A DNA stretch of 64,000 nt, taken from positions 4,077,748 to 4,141,747 of the forward strand of contig NZ_CP036266.1 in NCBI RefSeq assembly GCF_007744075.1. The letters are read 5' to 3'. Shown here one piece after another: positions 25,900-34,509 of the stretch; the stretch's first letter is position 1, and each line of letters opens with the position of its first letter. Source of the DNA: Gimesia chilikensis (GTDB lineage Bacteria; Planctomycetota; Planctomycetia; Planctomycetales; Planctomycetaceae). Below the pieces are notes generated by a model. The model was not told where the DNA came from. It worked only from the letters and a program-made list of their open reading frames with translations, and ran no database searches. Position numbers and translations under genes: made by a program.

Positions 25900-26486
25900 A
25901 TTAAGTTTAATTTTGACTTTCATCTGAGTGCGGATGAATAAATAAACCAACGTCTTCTACATTTAATTAACATTCGCTGCTGAATGCACGAGACCGTCGA
26001 TGCCCGGACTTTTCAACCTTTTCTCATCTCGATCAAAGAACGTTCAGGAAATATATCCTGGACTTCAAACGGCAAATCAAAGTCATCCATGCGTCTTGAT
26101 CTGGCAGCGTGTTCCTCCGACGGAGTGCCAGCCCTGGGGACTGGTGGTCGTCTCTGATCTCGGTTATAATTAACGAGGTGTGGTGCAAGAATCTATCGGC
26201 CGGCGAGCTGTTGGCTTCCATGTTGCTATTGCCCCTGCTAAGTCAAGTAACAGCAACAACCGTGTAGTAACGGGATAGACGGCCCATAGATATGCACCTG
26301 CTTCAAAGCCTAGAAATTCTGTCAATTCAAAAGGGGCGTACTGCATTCACGACATGACAAAGTTGTTCCGTTTGAAATCAGCAAAGAATTTGTTTAATAA
26401 AGTAGGCTCACTTCTTCGGCAAGGATCACCGGCCAACTGGCACTGGACGTTTAACTACAATATTAGAGTCGTGCGGGAGAGCAATT
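25900..26486. other. AT-rich intergenic region with one possible short ORF
   Basis: Besides the short frame at 26000-26173 nothing coding is convincing. The region between drmC and the integrase appears to be under little selection. Confidence 0.4.
26000..26173 (+). CDS. Possible 57-residue ORF
   Basis: ATG at 26000 opens a frame beginning MPGLFNLFSSRSKNVQEI and ending WGLVVVSDLGYN. The composition is protein-like, with several Trp, Pro and aromatic residues, but there is no clear ribosome-binding site. It may be an N-terminal remnant of a longer gene. Confidence 0.3.
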   Translation: MPGLFNLFSSRSKNVQEIYPGLQTANQSHPCVLIWQRVPPTECQPWGLVVVSDLGYN

Positions 26487-27215
26487 ATGGAGAATCCCTA
26501 TGGACCTACCATACCACCACAAGGCCACTCTCATTTGAACCATTGGCTCATGCACACGGCCTCATATCACGAAGCGGCACACGCAGTCGCAGCATACCAC
26601 TTTCGCTATCCCTTCCATTTCGTAGAGTTGCAGCCAATTACGGATGGCCTAATAGGAGAAAAGGCTCATTTCGTACAGGACACTGATGCCGTAAAGCTCG
26701 CCTACGCATACCTTGACGCGAGATCACTTTCATCTATCCAAGCCATTATTAGGCAGTTTGCTGCATTGGAAATTGCAAAAGCAACCAATGTGATGCTTAA
26801 CGGAATCAATCAGTCACAAGCAGAAATGCACGCCCAGAAAGATCGAGAACATCAAGAGGAGATGTTCACTCTCAATCCCCATCTGGCATCGCATCGACAG
26901 AACATTACCAATTTAGCGTATCAAGAGTGCATCCGTCTGTTGAATGACGAAGACTATCAAATTGCAGTGCGTGCTGTTGCAGAACTGCTGATTAATAACC
27001 ACAAATTGTCGGACAGCGAAGTTAGCCGGGCAATCGAACGGTCAACATCACAAGCATTTATACCAATCGGTGAAGAACCACAACATCGGGATGTCCAAAC
27101 CGAAGCATTTTTTCTCTCGAAGCGCAGAACTCCCAATGAAGGACCGCTCGGCGATTGGCTTTCTGCGGAAAGAGGCCTTAAGTTCGCTCTTTCGTTTACA
27201 TCGGAGAATAGGTGA
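26487..27215 (+). CDS. HEAAH putative zinc-peptidase-like protein with DUF2934-like tail
   Basis: A 242-residue protein with ASYHEAAHAVAAYHF near residues 25-39, an HExxH zinc motif in the form used by M41/FtsH-type peptidases (HEAAH). A third zinc ligand is not evident, but the helical region to about residue 190 is the size of a compact peptidase domain. The last 40 residues (TEAFFLSKRR then EGPLGDWLSAE) resemble the DUF2934 motif. ATG 26487 is preceded by GGGAGAG at good spacing. There is no signal peptide and no ATPase domain, so it is not FtsH. It could be an orphan protease of the accessory element. Confidence 0.65.
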   Translation: MENPYGPTIPPQGHSHLNHWLMHTASYHEAAHAVAAYHFRYPFHFVELQPITDGLIGEKAHFVQDTDAVKLAYAYLDARSLSSIQAIIRQFAALEIAKATNVMLNGINQSQAEMHAQKDREHQEEMFTLNPHLASHRQNITNLAYQECIRLLNDEDYQIAVRAVAELLINNHKLSDSEVSRAIERSTSQAFIPIGEEPQHRDVQTEAFFLSKRRTPNEGPLGDWLSAERGLKFALSFTSENR

Positions 27216-28117
27216 AGGACTTGAGAAACTGCTACATGAATTATTCGGAAGAGCAAATTGCCTCTGAATTACAACAGCATTAATTCAGTCACTGCAGTTT
27301 TACCTTCCAAGATTGCTCCCATATCAAGGTATCGTTTTGCCCCCCCAAGCCTCCCAAACCACCATTTTCTGCAAGTGGAGAGTTGGAATGCCACGCCTGC
27401 CGGACCTGAAATCGGCCACCCATGCGGCAAGTGGTCTGATCGCGCCTTTGCCGACCCTGCTCACCGAGAAAAACGAGCGAATGAAGCCGATATATCGTGA
27501 GGCTCCGGACAGTTTCGTAGCCTCCTCTAGCTCTATCCAAGACCTTCACATACATCAGAATACGGGTTAGAGGCATCTCACCCCCACTAAGCCCCCATGT
27601 CTGATGTGTCTGATTTTTACAATTTTTGAGAAAACCCAAAAAACCGTGATTCACACAACACCCTTCCATAATGAAACTTACGGAGACACGTCATCCACAA
27701 AACTACTTTCCCGCCGCATCCAATCAATGGCCACTTACCAAAATCAATAAGAGGCCAATTTTATTTATCTTACTGCCCCGTCCCCTGGAAGAGCAGGATC
27801 TGCCGGTCTGTCTGAGCATTCTCCGACGCCGACTGGAAGCCAAACTTAGCGAGGCCTGATCCAACTCCCCCAACTGAAGTCAGTCAACCTCACCAGCTGT
27901 CAGGTTTCAGAGGAGCAGATCCAACGGCTACAGAAGTCCCGTCCCGACTACAATGTCATCCGGTAAAGACGGTTCTTCTCAGATTCAGAGTTAGACTTTC
28001 CCGGAAGGTCTACCTATTATTGTAGAGTCTAAATTTCTGTCCGATAAATTGCCTGAGGAGACATGTATTGCCACAAGTAACCATTTTGAAGAATTTAAAT
28101 AACACTATTTAAAAGCT
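27216..28117. other. Non-coding, decayed 0.9-kb region
   Basis: Short frames occur but none has a good start, ribosome-binding site or recognisable domain. The only interpretable piece is an LRR-like remnant at 27856-27966. The integrase gene ends at 28118 from the other side. Confidence 0.45.
27856..27966 (+). pseudogene. C-terminal leucine-rich-repeat remnant
   Basis: The frame reads LIQLPQLKSVNLTSCQVSEE then QIQRLQKSRPDYNVIR and stops. The LxxLxSVNLTxCxVSEEQIxxLQxxxPxxxI pattern is the last repeat of the leucine-rich-repeat proteins common in planctomycetes. No start or earlier repeats are left. Confidence 0.45.
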
Positions 28118-29608
28118 CTATCCATCAGGCTGCTCCAGTGCCTTAAAAACGTCTTTTACACCCAGCTCGTCCCCCAACCACAATACAGCCTCATTCAGCA
28201 GATCCTGAGGGACCGTGGTGTAGTGCCGATCAGCCATACTAAGGGGTGCGTGATCCAGGAACAGTGACTCCAGTCCCTGGTAGTGGCGGTTATTCCTGAT
28301 CAGGGAGGCCGATGTTTTCTTGAGCATTTTGAGGGTGAAGTCGATCTCGGCATTCTTGGCTAAGCGTCGAATTGACGATCTGACAGCATCTGTCTTCTGA
28401 ATTTTATTACTTGCATCAAGGAACTCAGTCTTTAATGCTTTCCCAGTGTTGGTCAGCAGTACTCGCTCTTTATCAGAGCTCTTTTCCTTTTTTAGCAGCT
28501 CAAAAGTTGGCTCCCACAATGGATAGCTGACTGTAGGGACTGAGTCATACTTATTCGTCTTACTGCGTTTCCTGGTAATAATACCAGCAGTCCAGTCCAC
28601 CTCATCCGGATGGAGATCAGACATATCCTGCTGCGTCATAGCACAATTGAGTCCCAGCAACAGATAGAGCTTTGTGCGTTTTGTTGCCTGCTTCAGTATC
28701 TCTTGAACCTTCGCAATCTCCAGTACTTTGGTCTGCCCTTTTTTCTTGGCGATCCGCATTTTTTTGTCATCAATATTTTTCGGCAGATGTTCTAATTTAT
28801 CAGTATTGTTCGCCAGCCAACGCAGGAACGACTTAAAGCTGGAAAGAATGTCATGCGCGTAGCTATTCGAGAACTTGTCTGCAGCAATTTGTTGAAGCAA
28901 ATGATTACGAAATCCAGAAAGTGTCGCAGCATCAACTTTACATACTGAAGTAGTTCGTCCAGTAAACTGCATGACGATGTCTAAGTGAACGCGTAAAGAA
29001 TCAGCACGTGCGGCAGTCAGTTGACCTGCGGATACTTCAGTTCGTTTCTCACTCAGGAACGTTTCTACATTTGACGTGAAAGTATCATCAACACCGGTTT
29101 GAGAAGTCCTTTTGTTCTGAGCTTCGATGCGGTCCTGCCAGAGAGTCTGCTCGAAAGGAACTGGCCCTTCGACCATTCGCACTGGTTCAAGTCCCTGTTT
29201 CACATATTCCGCTTTGAGGTGCTCATCCATCTCGACTGGTGCAGGTCCTGCGAAAAAACGATCTGCCCAACAGAGTGCTGGAGGGACGCGATTGTCCAGT
29301 CGTTCAGTGAGATCTTGAAGCTTATCTCTGGCGAGTACTGCAGTAACCTCATCACCGTGATCTACGGACCAGGACAGGACCGTGTTCCATTCTGCTATCA
29401 CAGCCTCGTATTCTAGCCTGTGAGGCTTATTTCTGATGGCCTCGTGATCAAGCTCAGCTTTGAGACGCTTCCACTCAGACTCAGCATGTCTCTTGGCTTC
29501 GCGATCACTTTTTCCCAAGCCTCCATCGAAGCGATATTTCTTACCCCGATATTCGATCTTCCACTTTCCGCGGGCACTCTCCCAGTTCAATTTTGGTTGC
29601 CGAGCCAT
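28118..29608 (-). CDS. Tyrosine-recombinase-family integrase with altered catalytic residues
   Basis: A 496-residue protein with an N-terminal arm-binding-type domain (GKWKIEYRGKKYRFDGGLGKSDREA), a core-binding SAM-like domain (about 195-285) and a C-terminal phage-integrase fold. The conserved positions differ from the textbook set: the box I region reads LNCAMTQQDMSDL, lacking the usual Arg; the HxxR motif reads KMLKKTSASL; only the later His (FLDHAPLS) and the Tyr (DRHYTT, near residue 470) remain. This is either a divergent planctomycete subfamily with shifted residues or an impaired enzyme. It sits about 120 bases from a tRNA-Pro 3' fragment, the classic place of an integrase beside its attachment site. 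Confidence 0.8.
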   Translation of the reverse strand: MARQPKLNWESARGKWKIEYRGKKYRFDGGLGKSDREAKRHAESEWKRLKAELDHEAIRNKPHRLEYEAVIAEWNTVLSWSVDHGDEVTAVLARDKLQDLTERLDNRVPPALCWADRFFAGPAPVEMDEHLKAEYVKQGLEPVRMVEGPVPFEQTLWQDRIEAQNKRTSQTGVDDTFTSNVETFLSEKRTEVSAGQLTAARADSLRVHLDIVMQFTGRTTSVCKVDAATLSGFRNHLLQQIAADKFSNSYAHDILSSFKSFLRWLANNTDKLEHLPKNIDDKKMRIAKKKGQTKVLEIAKVQEILKQATKRTKLYLLLGLNCAMTQQDMSDLHPDEVDWTAGIITRKRSKTNKYDSVPTVSYPLWEPTFELLKKEKSSDKERVLLTNTGKALKTEFLDASNKIQKTDAVRSSIRRLAKNAEIDFTLKMLKKTSASLIRNNRHYQGLESLFLDHAPLSMADRHYTTVPQDLLNEAVLWLGDELGVKDVFKALEQPDG

Positions 29609-29725
29609 CTGGTAATCCCCTCTGGTCCGTTAAATGGTCCGTTATTCTGTGGTTTTCATTGTAATAACGGATCAGGTGCATTCGCAACCCATTGATATGA
29701 AATCACTTATTTTTCGGTACGCATG

Positions 29726-29769
29726 TTCGGGACGCAGAGGTCGCAAGTTCAAATCTTGTCATCCCGACT
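29726..29769 (+). other. Attachment-site relic: 3' half of tRNA-Pro(CGG)
   Basis: TTCGGGA (29726-29732, anticodon loop with CGG) is followed by CGCAGAGGTCGC and the T-arm GCAAG-TTCAAAT-CTTGT, then the acceptor strand CATCCCGACT. This is the second half of a tRNA-Pro(CGG) gene. The 5' half (acceptor, D-arm, matching anticodon stem) is absent: the bases before the loop (GCATG) do not pair with CGCAG. It is therefore an att copy at the right end of an element. Because the tRNA reads rightward, the intact gene should lie at the element's left end, outside this window. The remaining bases 29609-29725 form the integrase promoter region. Confidence 0.8.
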
Positions 29770-29785
29770 CTTAAGTCAAACACAA

Positions 29786-29828
29786 AAGACCACTTATCGA
29801 AACAGGTTCTGTTTCAGTAAGTGGTCTT
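29786..29828 (+). terminator. Rho-independent terminator of the tRNA-Pro relic
   Basis: AAGACCACTTA (from 29786) pairs with TAAGTGGTCTT (to 29828) and is extended inward by GAAACAG/CTGTTTC, followed by ATTTGTTG. It lies 17 bases after the tRNA 3' end, so it is probably the original terminator of the tRNA gene carried in or next to the attachment site. Confidence 0.75.
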
Positions 29829-30009
29829 ATTTGTTGTAGATTGAATCCCATTATCAAACCGCTCCGGGCTGTTTAAAAGCGCCCCCCCAAAACGCCCCCC
29901 AGTGACCGGCATCCTTTATCTGCATGTCCTCAATTTGTATCCCGAGACTGTATGCGCTATGATTGAATCTGCGTCATTGAGCTTTCCCAGATAACGAGAG
30001 ATAAACCCC

Positions 30010-30759
30010 ATGGCTAATCGGCCCGTCAGAGAATTAGAAGTCATTCGCACAAGCAGAATCACCGAGCATATGTTGCGAATCACTTTAGGGGGCGCTGCGA
30101 TGGCTGATTACCCCAGCAATCAGGAAAGTGCTTACGTGAAACTGATGTTTCCGCAAGCAGGTGATAAGCCTTCTCAAAAGCGATCCTACACCATCAGACA
30201 ACAAAGGCCGATGGAAATCGACCTCGACTTTGTGCTGCATGATCCCCTGGGGCCCGCATCCTCCTGGGCGAAACAGGCGCAACCGGGAGACCGGATTCAG
30301 GTCGGCGATCCCGGTCCCAAAAAATTGATCAATCATGACGCTGACTGGTTTCTACTGGTCGGTGACATGGCCGCGTTACCAGCGATCAGCGTCAACCTTG
30401 AGCAGTTGCCTGACGATGCCAGCGGACATGTCGTCATCGAGATTCCCAGCGAAACTGAGATCCAGACCCTGAAAGCACCAGCTGGTCTGAAATTCCACTG
30501 GGAAGTCAATCCCCAGCCGGATCCTGAGGGAGGTTTTCTGATTTCAAAGGTCAAAGCCTTGCCCTGGCAGGCAGGCCAACCAGCCGTCTGGTCCGCCTGC
30601 GAATTCAACAGTATGCGGCAACTCAGGCATTTCTTCAAGGAAGAGCATCAGCTTCCCAACAGTCACTTATATCTGTCGAGCTATTGGAAACTCGGGCAAT
30701 CCGATGAAGGACATAAGCAGGCGAAAAAACTCGACAACGAGCAGTCTACGGGTGAGTGA
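30010..30759 (+). CDS. Siderophore-interacting-protein family FAD oxidoreductase
   Basis: A 249-residue protein of the ViuB/SIP family of cytoplasmic flavin reductases that release iron from ferric siderophores. Signatures: the FAD-binding KRSYTIRQ (R-x-Y-T, about 57-64), the DPLGPASSWAKQAQPGDRI stretch (about 78-96) typical of this family, and the NAD(P)H-binding half with LLVGDMAALPAI (about 117-128). The C-terminus YLSSYWKLGQSDEGH fits the SIP tail YW(R/K)xGxxxxG. It is the first chromosomal gene right of the integrated element. It stands alone, but a metal/haem operon follows 2.5 kb downstream. Confidence 0.9.
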   Translation: MANRPVRELEVIRTSRITEHMLRITLGGAAMADYPSNQESAYVKLMFPQAGDKPSQKRSYTIRQQRPMEIDLDFVLHDPLGPASSWAKQAQPGDRIQVGDPGPKKLINHDADWFLLVGDMAALPAISVNLEQLPDDASGHVVIEIPSETEIQTLKAPAGLKFHWEVNPQPDPEGGFLISKVKALPWQAGQPAVWSACEFNSMRQLRHFFKEEHQLPNSHLYLSSYWKLGQSDEGHKQAKKLDNEQSTGE

Positions 30760-31052
30760 TATACCGTAGAACTCGGGACATGTCATGAGTCTGTGCTGCT
30801 GATTCATTCTTTTCTGATTTAGTATTTCAGTCCTGCATAAGTGTCTGTTTCTTGAAAACGCTAAGAATGCATCCTCCGAATTCTCTCTTAAAACGCTCTG
30901 TTTTAATCTTAGAACTAAAAACAAACACTGTCCCTGCCTGTTGACCTTGCAACTTCCCTTCAGTTACGATTCGTCTACGCGGCGAATTGGTCTCTCCAGT
31001 GTAGTGTCAGGCAGCTCCGCATAGAAACTCTTTTTGAGGAACAGGACTTAAT

Positions 31053-31250
31053 ATGGCTGAAGGCACGATCAAAGTGGTAATGCAGAAGGGCTTTGGATTT
31101 ATCGATACTGGAACTGGCAAAGACCTGTTCTTCCACTCATCGAATCTCGAAGGAATACCATTCGACCAGCTCCAGACCGGACAGCGAGTGTCATACACTG
31201 AAGGACGTGGTCCCAAAGGACCGTGTGCCGAGAACGTGAGACCAATCTGA
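31053..31250 (+). CDS. Cold-shock domain protein (CspA family)
   Basis: A 65-residue single cold-shock domain. RNA-binding motifs RNP-1 (KGFGFID, 12-18) and RNP-2 (LFFHSS, 25-30) are intact, and the C-terminus EGRGPKGPCAENVRP is typical. Such proteins bind single-stranded RNA and DNA and melt mRNA structure. AGGA lies upstream of ATG 31053 after a long AT-rich leader (from about 30,940), as is usual for csp genes. Confidence 0.93.
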   Translation: MAEGTIKVVMQKGFGFIDTGTGKDLFFHSSNLEGIPFDQLQTGQRVSYTEGRGPKGPCAENVRPI

Positions 31251-31645
31251 GGAAACTGAGAACAACTTCGTTTTTAATCTCAGCAACACGAACAGGAGCA
31301 AACAGGGCCTTCATCTTGAAGGTCCTGCTGGATCCAAGGTTAACCCGGATTACGAAAACTCGAAATAGAACAGACAGATACACGCTTTTGCCTGTCAGGC
31401 GGCTACCTTGAAACGTAAAGAAAGCCGCTCTTCTATGAAACCTCAGTTCTATAAGATACTCGCCTGTCTGCCCACGGATTTCGGCATGCTTTGCTTACGG
31501 CAATACGAGTTGTTCTGCAAACCGGGAACGATCGTGACTAGAGTCACATTCAATTATTAGTTCCTGGTGAGTAATTACCTGACGACCTCCGAAAATGCGA
31601 TGTTGGAGAACGGACTGAGCCCACGTCTCTACTGGATTATTTGCT
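31251..31645. other. Intergenic region with hairpin downstream of csp
   Basis: The only clear structure is an 11-bp stem, CAGGGCCTTCA (31303-31313) with TGAAGGTCCTG (31317-31327), with one G-T pair. There is no T-run after it, so it is a transcript-stabilising or weak termination structure rather than a classical terminator. No coding sequence is seen up to 31645. Confidence 0.5.
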
Positions 31646-32281
31646 GTGTCATTAGTGGATATTGAAATTTCAGATCACGGTTTGTCCTTGCCCGAAGAGA
31701 TTGATATTTTTCTTCGTGAAGCCGATTTACGAGTTAACCAGTTTCTTGAGAATAGCTCACGCCGCACCACTGGCTTTGTCCCCAGTGATTTCAAAACGGT
31801 CTATCACGCTCTGCAAGCCATCATCGATGAGAATCTTGCCTCCGGAAATTTGATGTGCGAATGGGGAAGCGGTTTCGGAGTGGTGGCGTCCTTAGCTTCG
31901 ATGCTTGAGTTTACCGCCTGTGGCATTGAAGTTGACCAGGCCCTGGTTGAAGCATCCCGCAGACTGGCAGATGATTTTGATCTCCCGGTAGAGTTCGCTT
32001 TGGGTAGTTTTATCCCCTCGGGCGCCGAATTCCTTGCTGAGGAGGCGTATGTCGACAACAACGCCGCTTATTCCTGGCTCATCACAGATGCGGAAGATGG
32101 ATACGATGAGCTCCAATGTAGCCTCGAAGATTTTGATGTTGTCTTTGCCTACCCCTGGCCCGGCGAAGACTATCTGATCTCAAATTTATTCGAGAAATAT
32201 GCCGCTGAGGGAGCACTGCTACTGACGTACGACTACCCTGAAACAATGCGTCTGAGACGTAAGGTGAGCGAACTGCCCTAA
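31646..32281 (+). CDS. Class I SAM-methyltransferase-like protein
   Basis: A 211-residue protein with a Rossmann SAM-binding pattern: LMCEWGSGFGVVASLAS (about 70-86; the E/DxGxGxG loop) and the acidic CGIEVDQALVEAS (about 91-103) at the end of strand 2. FDVVFAYPWPGED (about 167-179) takes the motif IV position. The N-terminal 60 residues are helical. GTG at 31646 is the only upstream start and no strong ribosome-binding site precedes it. Substrate unknown; a small-molecule or protein methyltransferase fits equally. Confidence 0.7.
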   Translation: MSLVDIEISDHGLSLPEEIDIFLREADLRVNQFLENSSRRTTGFVPSDFKTVYHALQAIIDENLASGNLMCEWGSGFGVVASLASMLEFTACGIEVDQALVEASRRLADDFDLPVEFALGSFIPSGAEFLAEEAYVDNNAAYSWLITDAEDGYDELQCSLEDFDVVFAYPWPGEDYLISNLFEKYAAEGALLLTYDYPETMRLRRKVSELP

Positions 32282-32607
32282 CCCCTCTAACGGGTTCGAA
32301 TTCCTGTCTCCCCTACGACAGTCCCCATTTCTGGTCTCGATTTCTGCATCAGCCCCTTTTCCGCCAGGCAAGGGCGCATCACTGCTCCCATTCACCCACT
32401 CCCGACTCTGAGCCTGTAGACGTCTGGAGCATCACCTGCCTGGGACGATCTCACACAGAACCCTGAGCCGGTCGAATCATAGCCAGCTCTCAACATCATC
32501 TTAATACACACATTTCTTTTATGCAATAGCATTGCATTTGCATCTAAGTGTGATTATATTCGATTCTCACCCATCAGACACAAACAGTACTTGAAGTGAG
32601 ATTCTAC
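32282..32607. other. Promoter region of the HmuTUVS-like operon
   Basis: The 326 bases separate the methyltransferase gene from the membrane-protein gene. The left 200 bases are unremarkable. The right end is AT-rich and contains the operator at 32521-32543 (listed separately) and TATATT near 32554 as a possible -10. No cobalamin-riboswitch core was recognised. Confidence 0.55.
32521..32543 (+). promoter_or_regulatory. Operator copy 1: TGCAAT/ATTGCA palindrome
   Basis: ATGCAAT-AGC-ATTGCAT is a perfect 7-3-7 palindrome, and TTGCAT follows directly, giving three half-sites. Nineteen of 23 bases are identical to the site at 39123-39145, including the full TTGCATTTGCAT. TGCAA/TTGCA inverted repeats are typical of some Fur-superfamily operators (Mur/Fur of alphaproteobacteria), so a metal-responsive regulator is the best guess. 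It lies 65 bases before the first gene of the operon. Confidence 0.6.
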
Positions 32608-33363
32608 ATGGATTACCTGAACCAGATCGTGCCGTCTGCGGGAAACAGTTCCGAGATGGCCCTGCTGCTTGTACTGTATATCGTCGCCTGGGGCAGCCAG
32701 TCTGCAGGTCTGGTTGTCTCACGTCAGTGGTACCTGGTTCCTTTTACTGTAGGGCTGGTGGGACTCACAGGCTTTCTGCTGAATCCGATTGCCGATTCCA
32801 GAACACTCTTCGATATTAAAACCGCCCTGCTGTCCCGTGATTCGCTGCTCCTGCTCTGTGGGGGACAGCTATTCCTGACAGCAAGCTGCCTGGTGGCCGC
32901 TCTTCACTCCGTTTCCAGTTCCTGTCCCGAGCGCTGGCGAACAGCCCTGGGGTTTCTCAGCTGTATTCCCTCACCTGCTGTAATCGTCTTTGCACTCCTG
33001 CTGGAATTGCAATGGCTGTCCTCTCAAGCAGGTGCCCGGCCTGAACTGGCAGGTATCGGCGTTGGCGTATTTCTGGCATTGAGCATGTCTCTGCTCTGCT
33101 TGTTGGGAGCCTGGTTGAAACAGATCTTCGTATTACGCTTTCACCTTGTCTGCTGTCTGACAACTTGCATTCTCGCAGGATTACTCACCACTCTCGGCCA
33201 ATCCCTGCCTGCTGTCCAGACGACTCAAACGTTCCGACAGTTAATTCAGGAATCCGGACTGGCGGTGCTGATTACCATGGCTTTAGTTGCAGTTGGCTTC
33301 CTGCTGGAACGAAACCAGCAGACGCGTCAGTTTCAAGCTCCGTCAGACGGTAAATCATCCTAG
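32608..33363 (+). CDS. Polytopic membrane protein, HmuT/DUF2162-like position
   Basis: A 251-residue inner-membrane protein with about seven hydrophobic helices, starting MDYLNQIVPSAGNS. ATG 32608 is preceded by GAAGTGAGA; a GTG at 32596 is less likely. No clear sequence motif is visible. It is first in a set with an ExbB/MotA protein, a DUF2149 protein and a CobN-like chelatase, the composition of haem/metal loci such as hmuSTUV of Bacteroidota, in which a membrane protein of this size occurs. The assignment rests on this context. Confidence 0.65.
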   Translation: MDYLNQIVPSAGNSSEMALLLVLYIVAWGSQSAGLVVSRQWYLVPFTVGLVGLTGFLLNPIADSRTLFDIKTALLSRDSLLLLCGGQLFLTASCLVAALHSVSSSCPERWRTALGFLSCIPSPAVIVFALLLELQWLSSQAGARPELAGIGVGVFLALSMSLLCLLGAWLKQIFVLRFHLVCCLTTCILAGLLTTLGQSLPAVQTTQTFRQLIQESGLAVLITMALVAVGFLLERNQQTRQFQAPSDGKSS

Positions 33364-33396
33364 TTTTTCACTCAACACATCCAAAGTTTTAATACC

Positions 33397-34059
33397 ATGA
33401 ATCAAATCACACATGTATTTTATATCTTGTCCAATGCTCTGCTGATCCCGGTCATGCTGCTGCTGTTATATTCGCTGGTCAGAGTCCTGACCCAATGCGG
33501 GCGGACTCTACAGGAATTTCTGAGTCGCAATCAGCATCGCGAGCAGCGTCAGACCGTCGAGCTGGCCATCCAACAAAACCAGGCAGAATGGCCAGAAACC
33601 TCAGGTAATGAAGAATTTCTCAGGACGTTGCAACAGATTCGTAATGCAGGCGATGATCTACCGCGGATCGCTTACAGTATTTCCCAAGCTGAAATGCACT
33701 GGCAACGGAAAGTAGACCTGCTTCGGGGAATGGTGAAACTCGGCCCCAGCCTGGGTCTGATGGGCACCTTGATTCCACTCGGGCCAGCCCTGGTTGGCCT
33801 GGCAGTCGGCGATATTCAGACGATGAGCAATAACCTGGTCATTGCCTTCTCCACCACCGTACTGGGTCTATTCGTCGGTATGCTCGCTGGTTACCTGGTT
33901 ACGATCCACAAACACTGGTACCAGGCTGATCTCTCTTTACTCAATTTCGCTGCAGAACGACTCTGCGGGCTGTCAGAGCCATCTGAACATCAACAGCAAC
34001 AGGAAGAAAAGCCGATCAACACTCGGACTCGAGATGCAGGAGACCGGATCCATGTCTGA
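33397..34059 (+). CDS. MotA/TolQ/ExbB-type proton channel (HmuU-like)
   Basis: A 220-residue protein with an N-terminal membrane helix (about 10-30) and the MotA/TolQ/ExbB core: LRGMVKLGPSLGLMGTLIPLGPAL (about 109-132) and the last helix NNLVIAFSTTVLGLFVGMLAGY (about 147-168). Such proteins form proton-driven pores that energise transport. It overlaps the DUF2149 gene by 8 bases. In related loci the channel works with the DUF2149 protein in the place of ExbD/TolR. Confidence 0.88.
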   Translation: MNQITHVFYILSNALLIPVMLLLLYSLVRVLTQCGRTLQEFLSRNQHREQRQTVELAIQQNQAEWPETSGNEEFLRTLQQIRNAGDDLPRIAYSISQAEMHWQRKVDLLRGMVKLGPSLGLMGTLIPLGPALVGLAVGDIQTMSNNLVIAFSTTVLGLFVGMLAGYLVTIHKHWYQADLSLLNFAAERLCGLSEPSEHQQQQEEKPINTRTRDAGDRIHV

Positions 34060-34474
34060 ACAGAGTCATCTCGTCTCCACAAATCAGTCACAGCAGGGGA
34101 ACCGACTGCAGCAGTTTCGTACCCTGCGAACAGGAACATCTTCCCGGTTGTCAGACGACACAGAGGATGACCCGTTGACAGCCCTGGCCAACCTCTTTGA
34201 TGTCGCCATGGTTTTCGCGGTTGCCCTGATGGTCTCGCTGATTTCCTATCTGCAGGTCCCCGCCCTGCTCAAGGATAAGGATTACACCATCATCACAGAC
34301 CCTGGCACACCCGAGATGGAAATCATCGTCAAAGAGGGGCAGGAAATTAAACAGTATGAGGCCTCCCAATCGAAGGGAGCGGGCAAAGGTCAACTGCTGG
34401 GACAGGCGTACCAGTTACCAGACGGGCGTGTGATCTATGTGCCTGCAGAGGGTGAGCCGACTGGTACCCCGTAG
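34052..34474 (+). CDS. DUF2149 membrane protein (ExbD-like partner, HmuV-like)
   Basis: A 140-residue protein with one N-proximal membrane helix (DVAMVFAVALMVSLISYLQV, about 49-68) preceded by DDPLTALANLFD, the conserved opening of DUF2149. The periplasmic C-terminus is small (KEGQEIKQYEAS then YQLPDGRVIYVP). ATG 34052 has AGGAG nine bases upstream. The layout (short cytoplasmic tail, one helix, periplasmic domain) is that of ExbD/TolR, and the gene is coupled to the ExbB-like gene. Confidence 0.85.
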   Translation: MSEQSHLVSTNQSQQGNRLQQFRTLRTGTSSRLSDDTEDDPLTALANLFDVAMVFAVALMVSLISYLQVPALLKDKDYTIITDPGTPEMEIIVKEGQEIKQYEASQSKGAGKGQLLGQAYQLPDGRVIYVPAEGEPTGTP

Positions 34475-34509
34475 TTTCTACTGACATTCCATATGGTTGA
34501 AGATTAACG

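Noticed and set aside
32282..32316. T-arm-like sequence ACGGGTTCGAATTCCTGT followed by CTCCCCTACGA, possible second tRNA fragment
   Set aside because: The putative T-stem has two mismatches, the anticodon and D-arm are missing, and no integrase is adjacent. It resembles a decayed tRNA 3' end but is too weak to call.
32282..32607. Cobalamin riboswitch ahead of the CobN-like operon
   Set aside because: No B12-box core or usual conserved elements were recognisable; the TGCAAT operator explains regulation better.
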